DNA of 64,000 nt from Halovenus carboxidivorans. GTDB taxonomy: Archaea; Halobacteriota; Halobacteria; Halobacteriales; Haloarculaceae. A program made the translations under genes and the position numbers. Of the stretch, positions 1 through 7,964 are shown piece after piece. Where the stretch lies: NCBI RefSeq assembly GCF_009831575.1, contig NZ_WUUT01000001.1, forward strand, positions 124,001 to 188,000. The letters are read 5' to 3'. The notes under the pieces are model-generated. The model was not told the origin of the DNA, made no database searches, and saw only the letters and a program-made list of their open reading frames with translations. How positions within the stretch are numbered: the first letter of the stretch is position 1; every line of letters starts with the position of its first letter.

Positions 1-1
1 G

Positions 2-835
2 GACCGTGGCCACGAGATCGAGAAGATCGATGTTCGCAAACAGACGTTCAGTCTCTCGGAGCCGCCCGAAGCCTTCGCGGACGTGGACGTGCTCGTCGAC
101 CGCTGTCTGGCGACGAGCCGGAGTCTCTACACCACGCGGTTCGCCGAGGCCTACGGGATTCCGATCGTCAACAGCGCCGAGACCGCCGCGATCTGTGCGA
201 ACAAGGTCAGAAACAGCCTCGCGCTCGAACGGGCGGGCGTCCCCACGCCCGCGACGGACGTGGCGTTCACCAAGGAGTCGGCGATGGACATCGTCGAGCG
301 GTTCGGCTACCCCTGCGTGCTCAAGCCGGTCATCGGCTCGTGGGGGCGGCTGATGGCGAAACTCGACTCCGAGTCCGCGGCCGAGGCCATCTTCGAGCAC
401 AAGGAGACGCTGGGCCACTACGAACACAAGGTCTTCTACATTCAGGAGTTCGTCGACAAGCCCGGCCGGGACATCCGCGTCGTCGCGCTGGACGGCGAAC
501 CGGTCGGCGCGATGGTCCGCAAGTCCGACCACTGGCTGACCAACGCCGCCAAGGGTGCCGAAACCGAGGAGTTCGAGTTGGACGACGAGGCCCGCGAACT
601 CGTCGCCGAGGCCAGCGCGGCCGTCGGCGGCGGCCTGCTGGGCGTCGACCTCATGGAGACAGGGGAGCCGCAAGGCTCCCAGTCGAGCGGGCAGGATGCC
701 CGCGAGAGCGGATACACCGTCCACGAGGTCAACCACAACGTCGAGTTCAAGGCGCTGAACGAGGCCGCCGACGTGGACGTGCCGGCGGCGGTCGTCGACT
801 GGCTGGAAGACACCGTCGCGGGGGTGGAGTCATGA
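2..835 (+). CDS. lysX: LysW-glutamate/aminoadipate ligase ArgX/LysX (5' partial)
   Basis: ATP-grasp ligase that joins the alpha-amino group of glutamate or 2-aminoadipate to the C-terminal Glu of the carrier LysW, opening arginine or lysine synthesis. The frame is open from base 2, so the true start lies before the window. The ATP-grasp core (PCVLKPVIGSWGR, then DIRVVALDGEPVGAM) and the family signature VHEVNHNVEFK near the C terminus are visible. It overlaps argC by ATGA and heads a six-gene operon. Oddity: 16 extra codons (662-709) sit between METG and GYTVHEVNH and are made of two perfect hairpins. Whether the substrate is glutamate, aminoadipate or both cannot be told from sequence; with argF downstream an arginine role is certain for the operon. 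Confidence 0.93.
   Translation, partial: DRGHEIEKIDVRKQTFSLSEPPEAFADVDVLVDRCLATSRSLYTTRFAEAYGIPIVNSAETAAICANKVRNSLALERAGVPTPATDVAFTKESAMDIVERFGYPCVLKPVIGSWGRLMAKLDSESAAEAIFEHKETLGHYEHKVFYIQEFVDKPGRDIRVVALDGEPVGAMVRKSDHWLTNAAKGAETEEFELDDEARELVAEASAAVGGGLLGVDLMETGEPQGSQSSGQDARESGYTVHEVNHNVEFKALNEAADVDVPAAVVDWLEDTVAGVES
662..709 (+). repeat. Two-hairpin palindromic element inserted in frame in lysX
   Basis: Exactly 48 bases (16 codons). Hairpin 1 is GGGAGCC / GGCTCCC (663-669 with 674-680) closed by a GCAA tetraloop. Hairpin 2 is GCGGGCA / TGCCCGC (687-693 with 697-703) with a GGA loop. The encoded peptide GEPQGSQSSGQDARES is Gly/Ser/Gln-rich and interrupts the otherwise standard join between LMET and GYTVHEVNH. 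The element looks like an extragenic palindrome tolerated as a surface loop. That it is mobile or dispersed is inference. Confidence 0.75.
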
Positions 836-1869
836 CCTACACCGCGAGCGTCGTCGGCGGCAGCGGATTCACCGGCGGCGAGTTGCTCCGCCTGCTCGCC
901 GGCCACCCCGAGTTCGAGGTCGTCCAGGCCACGAGTCGCTCGAAGACCAACAAGACGGTCGGCCACGCCCACCCGAACCTCCGGAACCTGGATCTGCGCT
1001 TCTCCAGCCCCGAGGAACTGGAGTCGGTGGACGTGCTCTTCGCCGCGACGCCACACGGCATCTCGATGGAGTCCATCGACCGCTTCCGGGACGCGGCCGA
1101 CACCGTCGTGGATCTCTCGGCGGATTTCCGGCTGTCCTCGGAGAGTCGGTACGACGAGTGGTACGACGGCCACGAGCGGCCGGAACTGCTGGCGGAGTCG
1201 GTCTACGCGCTACCCGAACTGAACCGCGAGCAGTTGCCCGGCGCGGATCTGATCGCCGCCGGCGGCTGTAACGCGACGGCGACAATCGTCGGCCTGCTCC
1301 CGCTGGTCGAGGAAGAGATTCTCACCGGTGACGAGCAGGTCGTCGTCGACGTGAAGGTCGGGTCGAGCGAGGGCGGCGCCGGCGGCGGCGAAGCGTCCTC
1401 ACATCCCGAGCGCTCGGGCGTCGTCCGCCCGTACGCGCCGACGGGACACCGCCACGAGGCCGAGATCGAGGAGTTCCTCGGCCTGGACGTGTCCTTTACG
1501 GTCCACGCGGTCGACATGATCCGCGGCGCCTCGGCGACCTGTCACCTGTTCCCCGGCGAACCGGTCTCGAAAAGCGACCTCTGGCAGGCGTATCGGGGCC
1601 GGTACGCCGACGAGCCGTTCGTGGACATCGTCGCCGGCGGTGGCGGCGTCTACCGCTACCCCGAGCCGAAGTCCGTCGCGGGCTCGAACCGCGCGGAGGT
1701 CGGCTTCGAACTCGACGCCTCGAACAAGCGCGTCGTCGCTTTCTCGGCCATCGACAACATGATGAAAGGCTCGGCCGGGCAGGCGGTCCACGCCGCCAAC
1801 ATCGCGCTCGGTCTGGAGGAGACGAAAGGACTCGAACTCACCGGGTTCCACCCGGTTGGTGCGCCATGA
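832..1869 (+). CDS. argC: N-acetyl / LysW-gamma-glutamyl(aminoadipyl)-phosphate reductase
   Basis: NADPH-dependent reductase that turns the LysW-bound acyl phosphate into the semialdehyde, third step of the LysW pathway. 345 residues, family-typical. Dinucleotide-binding start SVVGGSGFTGGELLRLL; active-site cysteine in AAGGCNATA; later VHAVDMIRGASATCH and SAIDNMMKGSAGQAVHAAN as in ArgC. The ATG overlaps the lysX stop (ATGA), so this start is preferred over upstream in-frame codons. Its own stop overlaps the ATG of a 29-codon mini-ORF leading to argB. Confidence 0.95.
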   Translation: MTYTASVVGGSGFTGGELLRLLAGHPEFEVVQATSRSKTNKTVGHAHPNLRNLDLRFSSPEELESVDVLFAATPHGISMESIDRFRDAADTVVDLSADFRLSSESRYDEWYDGHERPELLAESVYALPELNREQLPGADLIAAGGCNATATIVGLLPLVEEEILTGDEQVVVDVKVGSSEGGAGGGEASSHPERSGVVRPYAPTGHRHEAEIEEFLGLDVSFTVHAVDMIRGASATCHLFPGEPVSKSDLWQAYRGRYADEPFVDIVAGGGGVYRYPEPKSVAGSNRAEVGFELDASNKRVVAFSAIDNMMKGSAGQAVHAANIALGLEETKGLELTGFHPVGAP

Positions 1870-1955
1870 CGGGGCGGTTCGCGACGACTTCCGGAGGACG
1901 ATCCGACGGCCGCGACTTCCGACGGCACGCTCATCTCCGGAGGGGATTCGCGTGA
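1866..1955 (+). other. Bridging mini-ORF between argC and argB (29 codons)
   Basis: ATG at 1866 overlaps the argC stop as ATGA, and its TGA (1953-1955) overlaps the argB GTG start as GTGA. The peptide is Arg/Gly-rich (MTGRFATTSGGRSDG...) and looks like nothing I know. It may simply carry ribosomes across the 82-base gap; the argB ribosome-binding site GGAGGGG (1939-1945) lies inside it. Whether the peptide itself matters is unknown. Confidence 0.45.
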
Positions 1956-2809
1956 CCGTCGTCGTCAAAATCGGCGGCGCCCGCGCGGTCGACCCCGCGG
2001 GTGCGCTGGCCGACGTGGCGGCGCTCGTCGACGCCGGCGAGGATGTCGTGATCACGCACGGCGGATCGACGGCCGTCGACGACACGCTCGAACGGCTGGG
2101 TATCGAACCGGAGTACGTCGAGACGCCCTCGGGCGTCGTCGGCCGGTTCACCGACGAGGAGACGATGGAGGTCTTCGAGATGGTGCTGCCCGGCCTGCTG
2201 AACACGGAGATGGTCGCCTCGCTGCAGAGCCAGGGCGTCGATGCGGTCGGCCTCTCCGGCGTCGACGGGAAACTCCTGCACGGCCCGCGCAAATCCGCGG
2301 TCCGCGTCGTGGAGGGCGGCAAGCGGAAGATCCGCCGCGGCGACCACTCCGGGACGATCAAGGAGGTCAACACCGACCTGCTGGAGACGCTACTCGATGC
2401 GGGACACACGCCCGTCGTCAGTCCGCCGATGGCCGGTGCCGACGAGGACGAGGACGGGAACTCGATCATCACCGCGGTCAACACCGACGCCGACCGGACC
2501 GCCGCGACGCTGGCCGGTGATCTCGGCGCGCGACTCGTGTTGCTGACGGACGTGCCCGGAATTCTCGAAGACCCCGACGACGAATCGACGCTGATCGAGT
2601 CCGTCGAGACGCCCGGGGAGTTCGACGAGTTAGAGAGCGCCGCCGAGGGGTTCATGGGTCGAAAGGTGATGGCCATCGAGGAGGCGCTGGACGCCGGCGC
2701 GAGCGACGCCATCGTCGCCGACGCGAACGCCACCGAACCGATCACGAGCGCGCTCGACGGTGCGGGAACCCACGTCACCGCGGGCGCAGTCACGGAGGAG
2801 CAATCATGA
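1952..2809 (+). CDS. argB: LysW-glutamate/aminoadipate kinase (acetylglutamate kinase family)
   Basis: Amino-acid kinase that phosphorylates the side-chain carboxylate of LysW-bound glutamate or aminoadipate. 285 residues. N-terminal VVVKIGGARAV phosphate-binding strand-loop, THGGSTAVDD substrate loop, LTDVPGI and GRKVMAIEEALDAG near the C terminus are family hallmarks. I chose the GTG at 1952 because GGAGGGG stands 6 bases before it and the protein then begins directly with the conserved VKIGG strand; the upstream in-frame extension is Arg-rich and unlike the family. It overlaps argD by ATGA. Confidence 0.93.
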   Translation: MTVVVKIGGARAVDPAGALADVAALVDAGEDVVITHGGSTAVDDTLERLGIEPEYVETPSGVVGRFTDEETMEVFEMVLPGLLNTEMVASLQSQGVDAVGLSGVDGKLLHGPRKSAVRVVEGGKRKIRRGDHSGTIKEVNTDLLETLLDAGHTPVVSPPMAGADEDEDGNSIITAVNTDADRTAATLAGDLGARLVLLTDVPGILEDPDDESTLIESVETPGEFDELESAAEGFMGRKVMAIEEALDAGASDAIVADANATEPITSALDGAGTHVTAGAVTEEQS

Positions 2810-3933
2810 GTGGATTCATCTTTTCGGAGAAACCGATCGAAATCGTCGAGGGTGACGGCGCGTACGTCACCGACAGCAACGGCACCGAGTATCTGGACAT
2901 GGGCGCGAGTTACGCCTGTGTCCCGCTCGGCCACGGCCACGACGCCGTCCAGGAGGCCGTCCGGGACCAACTCGACCGGCTGACCTACGTTCAGGGGTCG
3001 TATCCCGTCGAGATCCGGACGAAACTGTACGAGTTGCTCGCGGAGACGGCGCCGAAGACCGTCGATTACACGTGGCTCTGTAACTCCGGCACCGAAGCCA
3101 ACGAGGCGGCGCTGAAGTTCGCCCGCTCCGCGACCGGCAACTCGAAGATCATCTCGACGAAACGCGGCTTCCACGGCCGGACGATGGGCGCGCTGGCGAC
3201 GACCTGGAAGGACAAGTACAAGAAGCCGTACGAGCCGCTGATCGGCGACGTCGAGTTCGTCCCCTACGACGACGCCGAGGCCATGGCCGAGGCGATCGAC
3301 GACGACACCGCCGCGGTGATCGTCGAACCGGTCCAGGGCGAGGGCGGGATCAACCCCGCCCGCAAGGAGTTCCTCCAGCGCACACGCGTCGAGACCGCAA
3401 CCAGCGGCGCGGCGCTGATCTTCGACGAAGTCCAGACTGGAATGGGCCGGACAGGCACGCTGTGGGCCTCGGAGTGGGCCGACGTGGTGCCGGACATGAT
3501 CACCAGCGCGAAGGGGCTGGGCAACGGCCTGCCCATCGGCGCGACGCTGTGCCGGGAGTGGATCGCCGAGAACTACGGCTCACACGCCTCGACGTTCAGC
3601 GGCGGGCCGGTCATCTCCGCGGCCGCACACGCGACCGTCTCGACGGTCGTCGACGAGGGGATTCCGGCCCACGCCGCCGAAATCGGTGAGTACCTGCGCG
3701 AGGAGTTACGCGCGGAACTCGGCGACGACGTGCGGGACGTTCGCGGCGAGGGACTGATGATCGGAATCGAGGTCAAACGCGGCGCCAACCGCATCCTGCG
3801 TGACCTCGCCATCGATCAGCAACTGCTGGCGCTGCCGGCCGGCCGAACGGTCGTCAGGCTGCTCCCGCCGCTGACGATCACCGAGGAGGAGGCCGACGAG
3901 GCGGTCGACGCGCTCGGTGAGGTGATCGGCTGA
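2806..3933 (+). CDS. argD: LysW-ornithine/lysine aminotransferase (acetylornithine aminotransferase family)
   Basis: PLP class III aminotransferase that converts the LysW-bound semialdehyde to the ornithine or lysine side chain. 375 residues. Visible: NSGTEANEAALKFAR, the PLP-nitrogen aspartate in IFDEVQTGMGRTG and the Schiff-base lysine in TSAKGLGNGLPIGA; the C-terminal LLPPLTIT is typical. GGAGG (2794-2798) precedes the ATG, which overlaps the argB stop. Its own TGA overlaps the ATG of a 9-codon mini-ORF. Confidence 0.95.
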   Translation: MSGFIFSEKPIEIVEGDGAYVTDSNGTEYLDMGASYACVPLGHGHDAVQEAVRDQLDRLTYVQGSYPVEIRTKLYELLAETAPKTVDYTWLCNSGTEANEAALKFARSATGNSKIISTKRGFHGRTMGALATTWKDKYKKPYEPLIGDVEFVPYDDAEAMAEAIDDDTAAVIVEPVQGEGGINPARKEFLQRTRVETATSGAALIFDEVQTGMGRTGTLWASEWADVVPDMITSAKGLGNGLPIGATLCREWIAENYGSHASTFSGGPVISAAAHATVSTVVDEGIPAHAAEIGEYLREELRAELGDDVRDVRGEGLMIGIEVKRGANRILRDLAIDQQLLALPAGRTVVRLLPPLTITEEEADEAVDALGEVIG

Positions 3934-3962
3934 TGGCCCGTCCGCCGGAGGGACAGCAATGA
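3933..3962 (+). other. Bridging mini-ORF between argD and argE (9 codons)
   Basis: ATG at 3933 overlaps the argD stop as TGATG, and its TGA (3960-3962) overlaps the argE ATG as ATGA. The nine codons contain GGAGGG (3947-3952), correctly spaced for argE. This is the same arrangement as between argC and argB and suggests ribosome hand-over; it could also be chance. Confidence 0.4.
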
Positions 3963-5008
3963 GCGCCATCCAGCAGACCGAGGCCCGCGAACTGCTGACC
4001 AAACTCGTCAGGATTCCCTCGGTGACCGGTAACGAGCGCCCCTGCGCGCAGCAACTCGCGCGCTTCTTCGAGCGCCACGACCGCGAGGTCTGGATCGACG
4101 ACGTCGGCAACGTCCGGGCACCGGCCGACGATACCGTCCTCCTCACCTCGCATATCGACACCGTGCCCGGAGACATCCCGGTCCACATCGAGGAGGAAGA
4201 CGGCGACGAGATCCTCTGGGGTCGGGGCAGTGTCGACGCGAAGGGCCCGCTGGCCTCGATGGCCGTCGCGGCCGTCCACACCGGTGCGAGTTTCATCGGC
4301 GTCGTCGGCGAGGAGGTCGACTCCCGGGGCAGTCGGTACGTCGTCGAGGACCGCGACTCGGAGCCGGAGTACGTCATCAACGGCGAGCCCTCCGGCTGGA
4401 ACGGGATCACGCTCGGCTACCGCGGACTGCTCGGCGGCACCTACGTCGCGACCTCCGAGTCAGGCCATTCCTCGCGGCCGGAGAACAACGCGATCCAAGA
4501 CGCGATCGAGTGGTGGAACCGCGTCGACGAGGAGTTCGAGCACGACGAGTGGGTGCAGGTCTTCGAGCGAGTCACCTGCAAGCCCATCGAGTTCGAGGGC
4601 GGGGTCTCTGACGACGGGCTCTCAGTCGAGGCGACCGTCGACGTGCAACTGCGGGTGCCGCCCGCTTACACCACCGACGAGGTCCGAGAGATCGCAGACG
4701 GTCACCTCGAAACGGGGACCGTCAACTGGCACGACAGAGTCGAACCGGTGATGGAGAGTCCCCGGACGCCGGTCGCGCGGGCGTTCCGCGCCGCGATCCG
4801 CCAGGAGGACGGCGATCCGCGGATGCTGCGCAAGACGGGCACGAGCGACCAGAACGTCTTCGCCCACGCCTGGGACGTCGATACCGTCTCCTACGGACCC
4901 GGCGACTCGGATCTGGACCACTCCCCGAACGAACACCTCTCGATGAACGAGTACGACAAGGCAGTGTCAGTCCTCGAAACCGTCACCGAACGTCTCCAAG
5001 ACTCATGA
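3959..5008 (+). CDS. argE: LysW-ornithine/lysine carboxypeptidase-type hydrolase
   Basis: M20 metallopeptidase that frees ornithine or lysine from the LysW carrier. 349 residues. Metal and catalytic motifs: TSHIDTVPG, GRGSVDAKGPLASM and GEEVDSRGSRY (catalytic Glu), then ESGHSSRPENNA and TGTSDQNVF near the C terminus. The ATG has a well-spaced GGAGGG and overlaps the upstream mini-ORF stop. It overlaps argF by ATGA. The operon context (argF follows) supports ornithine release in addition to any lysine role. Confidence 0.93.
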   Translation: MSAIQQTEARELLTKLVRIPSVTGNERPCAQQLARFFERHDREVWIDDVGNVRAPADDTVLLTSHIDTVPGDIPVHIEEEDGDEILWGRGSVDAKGPLASMAVAAVHTGASFIGVVGEEVDSRGSRYVVEDRDSEPEYVINGEPSGWNGITLGYRGLLGGTYVATSESGHSSRPENNAIQDAIEWWNRVDEEFEHDEWVQVFERVTCKPIEFEGGVSDDGLSVEATVDVQLRVPPAYTTDEVREIADGHLETGTVNWHDRVEPVMESPRTPVARAFRAAIRQEDGDPRMLRKTGTSDQNVFAHAWDVDTVSYGPGDSDLDHSPNEHLSMNEYDKAVSVLETVTERLQDS

Positions 5009-5898
5009 CCACCAACATCGTCGACGTGGACGATCTGACCGGCGACCAGCTACACGAGGTGCTCGATCTGGCGGCCGAGTTGAAAGCCGCCCAGCGGGCC
5101 GGCGACGGCCGGAAACCGCTGACCGACCGGACGCTGGCGATGATCTTCGAGAAGCCCTCGACGCGGACACGGGTCTCCTTCGAGACGGGGATGACACAGC
5201 TCGGCGGCCACGCCATCTTCCTCGGCCCGGACGACATCCACCTGGGCCACGGCGAGCCGATCAAAGACACCGCCCGGGCGGTCTCGCGGTACGCCGACTT
5301 CATCATGGCGCGGGTGTTCGACCACGACGACATCGTCGAACTCGCGGAGTACGCGACCGTACCCGTCATCAACGGGCTGACCGACGACGCCCACCCCTGC
5401 CAGACGCTCGCGGATCTGCTGACGATCCGCGAGCGGTTCGGCGGCTTCGACACGGACGTGGCGTGGGTCGGTGACGGCAACAACGTCTGCCAGTCCTTCG
5501 TGATCGGCGCGGCGATGACCGATATCGATCTGACCGTCGCGACCCCGGAGGGCTACGGCATCGCCGGAGACGTCCGCGACCGCGCGGCCGAACTCGGCAA
5601 CGCCCCCGAGGAGACGACGGACCCGGACGCGGCTATCGAGGGCGCGGATATCGTCTACACCGACGTCTGGGTCAGCATGGGTCAGGAGGATAGACGCGAA
5701 CAGAAACTGCAGGATTTCGACGGCTTCCAACTCACGACCGACCGCGTCGGCGACCGCCCGGTGATGCACTGTCTGCCGGCCCACCGCGGCGAGGAGATCA
5801 CTGACGACCTGCTCGAAAGCGACAACGCCATCGTCTGGGACCAGGCGGAGAACCGCCTGCACGCCCAGAACGGGCTGTTGGCGTGGCTTGCTGAGTAG
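5005..5898 (+). CDS. argF: Ornithine carbamoyltransferase
   Basis: Makes citrulline from ornithine and carbamoyl phosphate. 297 residues. Carbamoyl-phosphate loop FEKPSTRTRVSFETG, the HPCQTLADLLTI motif, and the ornithine and catalytic-cysteine loop MHCLPAHRGEEI all match OTCase. The ATG overlaps the argE stop, and the gene is last in the operon; a strong hairpin follows it. argG and argH are not in the window. Confidence 0.97.
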   Translation: MTTNIVDVDDLTGDQLHEVLDLAAELKAAQRAGDGRKPLTDRTLAMIFEKPSTRTRVSFETGMTQLGGHAIFLGPDDIHLGHGEPIKDTARAVSRYADFIMARVFDHDDIVELAEYATVPVINGLTDDAHPCQTLADLLTIRERFGGFDTDVAWVGDGNNVCQSFVIGAAMTDIDLTVATPEGYGIAGDVRDRAAELGNAPEETTDPDAAIEGADIVYTDVWVSMGQEDRREQKLQDFDGFQLTTDRVGDRPVMHCLPAHRGEEITDDLLESDNAIVWDQAENRLHAQNGLLAWLAE

Positions 5899-5902
5899 AG
5901 GG

Positions 5903-5937
5903 CACTCGCCGCGAACGGAGTGAGCGGCGAGGGAGTG
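5903..5937 (+). repeat. Intergenic palindrome after argF
   Basis: CTCGCCGC (5905-5912) pairs perfectly with GCGGCGAG (5924-5931) around the loop GAACGGAGTGA, and outer CACTC / GAGTG arms can extend it with a bulge. It lies 6 bases after the argF stop. It could act as an RNA 3' end structure or be a dispersed haloarchaeal palindrome. No T-run follows, so a classical terminator is doubtful. Confidence 0.55.
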
Positions 5938-6024
5938 TTTCGTCCACGTTTTCTCCAGCGGCGGCTCCCCTCTCGGTACCCTCTGAGGCGACGAGATCAT
6001 TCGACGGGACTGGTAACGCGACGT

Positions 6025-6390
6025 ATGGAGAAAGTCAACTTGGACGAGGCGTTCGCGTCGTTCAGCGAGCAGTGGGACCCGCGGATCGCCGGGGAACTCA
6101 ACGGGCAGGCGGTGAAACTGGCCAAAGTCGAGGGCGAGTTCGTCTGGCACAGCCACGACGACGCCGACGAGCTATTTCTGGTCCGTAGCGGGACGCTTCG
6201 GATCGAACTCCGCGAGCAGTCCGACATCGTCCTCGACGAGGGGGAGTTCGTCGTCGTCCCCCGTGGCGTCGAACACCGCCCGGTGGCCGACCAGCAGGCG
6301 GACATTCTGCTCTTCGAGCCGGCGGAGACGACCAACACCGGCGACGTCGACGCCGAACAGACCCAGACCGAACAGAAGTACATCGACTGA
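6025..6390 (+). CDS. Cupin-domain protein
   Basis: Single-domain cupin of 121 residues. Metal ligands of cupin motif 1 are visible as WHSHDDADELFLV (two His and a Glu), and motif 2 as FVVVPRGVEHRPVA (His). The C-terminal tail is Gln/Thr/Asp-rich and probably disordered. The ATG at 6025 gives the usual MEKVN start; an in-frame upstream extension is Arg-rich and runs into the palindrome after argF. The substrate is unknown; small cupins of this kind are often isomerases, dioxygenases or sugar-binding proteins. Confidence 0.85.
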   Translation: MEKVNLDEAFASFSEQWDPRIAGELNGQAVKLAKVEGEFVWHSHDDADELFLVRSGTLRIELREQSDIVLDEGEFVVVPRGVEHRPVADQQADILLFEPAETTNTGDVDAEQTQTEQKYID

Positions 6391-6469
6391 CCCCGCCGAC
6401 GGGGCCTTCCACCGTCCGGAGCGGTGGCCCGACCACAGAGTTATCCCTGTCGGCAGAGTACCTACATGA

Positions 6470-7060
6470 ATGGCAGATAACAAAAGCGGGCGAGACAAGC
6501 AGGCCCACGACGAGGCCAAACGTCAGCAGAAACGCGAGATGGTTGCCGAACTGGAGCGGATGGACGAGACCGAACCGCCGGTACCGGAGTCGGATCTCAG
6601 CGAACTCAAAGACGAACTCGAAGCGGTCTCGTTCCCGGCGACGGGGGCGGAACTCGTCGAGGCGGTCGGAGACGTGCCGGTCTATGAGGAGTACGTGGCG
6701 GCCGACCTGCTCCCGGCGACCGACGCCGACCGATACGAGACGGCGGGGGCGGTCACGGCACAGGTCCAGCGACCGACAGTCGCCGGCGCGATGAAACAGA
6801 TCACGGAAGCCAGCGAGACGGTCACCTCCCTGGAGTTCGGCCGCTCGCAGTGGGACGCCTACCAGAAGACGATGCGGGCGCTCACTGCAATCGACGCCGA
6901 CGACGACGATATGGCCGTGACGGTGATGACCGAATGGATCGTCGACAAGATCACCGCGGGAGAGACGCTCCCCGGCTCTCGGGCCGTCCGACGGCAGGCC
7001 GCAACATTCTGCCGCGAAGCGGGCTACGAAATCCGCAACGACGAGTGGCTGGGTGTGTGA
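6470..7060 (+). CDS. Conserved haloarchaeal protein, DUF5789-like
   Basis: 196 residues, no signal peptide or membrane segment. The N terminus is a charged helix (Lys/Gln/Glu), followed by an acidic segment and a folded part from about residue 50 (VSFPATGAELVEAVGD). It resembles haloarchaeal DUF5789-type proteins from memory; I cannot confirm the family. TTATCCC at 6441-6447 is a possible weak promoter about 27 bases before the ATG. No catalytic motif is recognisable. Confidence 0.75.
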   Translation: MADNKSGRDKQAHDEAKRQQKREMVAELERMDETEPPVPESDLSELKDELEAVSFPATGAELVEAVGDVPVYEEYVAADLLPATDADRYETAGAVTAQVQRPTVAGAMKQITEASETVTSLEFGRSQWDAYQKTMRALTAIDADDDDMAVTVMTEWIVDKITAGETLPGSRAVRRQAATFCREAGYEIRNDEWLGV

Positions 7061-7211
7061 GCCGTCAGCCTTGGTAAAAGAACAATTTCCAGATCTCCTT
7101 GCTTTCGAGGTTCTGTCCAACTGAAACTGGCCGGGGTGGCAGTGGCGAGTATACTCGTAACAACTGGGAACTCACACTTCCTGATTTACAACTCGGCAAT
7201 TCTGGATCAGA

Positions 7212-7249
7212 CTTTTAAAAGAAAATAAGTAGGAACGGGATAACTTATT
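7212..7249 (+). promoter_or_regulatory. TATA box and inverted repeat before a membrane-protein gene
   Basis: The AT-rich core CTTTTAAAAG (7212-7221) is a strong TATA candidate. Directly after it AATAAGT (7224-7230) and ACTTATT (7243-7249) form a perfect 7-base inverted repeat with a 12-base spacer, centred close to the expected transcription start. This looks like an operator. The regulator is unknown. Confidence 0.5.
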
Positions 7250-7275
7250 CGGTACTTGCGTGAGTGCTGTCACTC

Positions 7276-7800
7276 ATGGGCGTTGTCAAACGCGAGGGCG
7301 ACTGGCGACTTGAAAAGCGTGGCGAGGGCGTCTACGAGGTGACTTATCAGAAGGATGTAGAAGTCAGAATCTACACAGAGGATGCCCCACCAGATGCGCA
7401 GATGGGATTCGATACGATCAAGACGAGACAGGTCTCGTCGTACCACGACGCCGAGGAGATCTTTGAGCAGTATGCTCATGGGGAACAGCCGATGGGTATG
7501 GGCACGTTGCAAGCCGCTACCGGCGAGACATCAACAACGCCTGCAACTACTGGTGACGAGATAACACTGAGTGAGGTCCCCCCTGCTGGGATTGCATTTG
7601 TCATGATCGTTGCTGGTTCATTCACGCTCTATCTCTACAGCCAGAATCCGATGATGATTTTCTTGCCCGTCGGCGCACTCATGCTGGTGGCTGGCATCGG
7701 AATCATCGCTTACGGCCTGTATCTCGGGAGTGCTGAGGGGTGGCGCGAAGCGAGTACTTTTCTGATGACTACCGAACAAGAGCGACAGAACTCGGAGTGA
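7276..7800 (+). CDS. Uncharacterised two-helix membrane protein
   Basis: 174 residues. A soluble N-terminal part (to about residue 90) is followed by a Thr-rich linker and two hydrophobic helices (about 105-125 and 130-153, rich in Ile, Met, Ala and Gly), then a short cytoplasmic tail. The ATG at 7276 is preferred; a GTG at 7264 is in frame. Base composition of this gene and its flanks (7061-7964) is clearly lower in GC than the neighbours, with codons such as aga and ata, so recent acquisition or weak selection is possible. No known domain recognised. Confidence 0.7.
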   Translation: MGVVKREGDWRLEKRGEGVYEVTYQKDVEVRIYTEDAPPDAQMGFDTIKTRQVSSYHDAEEIFEQYAHGEQPMGMGTLQAATGETSTTPATTGDEITLSEVPPAGIAFVMIVAGSFTLYLYSQNPMMIFLPVGALMLVAGIGIIAYGLYLGSAEGWREASTFLMTTEQERQNSE

Positions 7801-7964
7801 TCGCTGCTCGCTTCCAGCAACCCACAGCACGAGCAACTTCCCAGTACTTCGGCTCTCCGAGTTGGGAGTTGTGGTTAATGTGTTGTCCCGCCATTACGAC
7901 AGTGCGACCGCGTGAATAGTATTCCTCCAGTCATCCAAACCACGGCAACCACCTAAAGGCAGAC

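Noticed and set aside
662-709. The lysX insert could be an intein or intron remnant.
   Set aside because: Sixteen codons are far too short, and no splice or intein motifs are present; the double-hairpin structure fits a palindromic element better.
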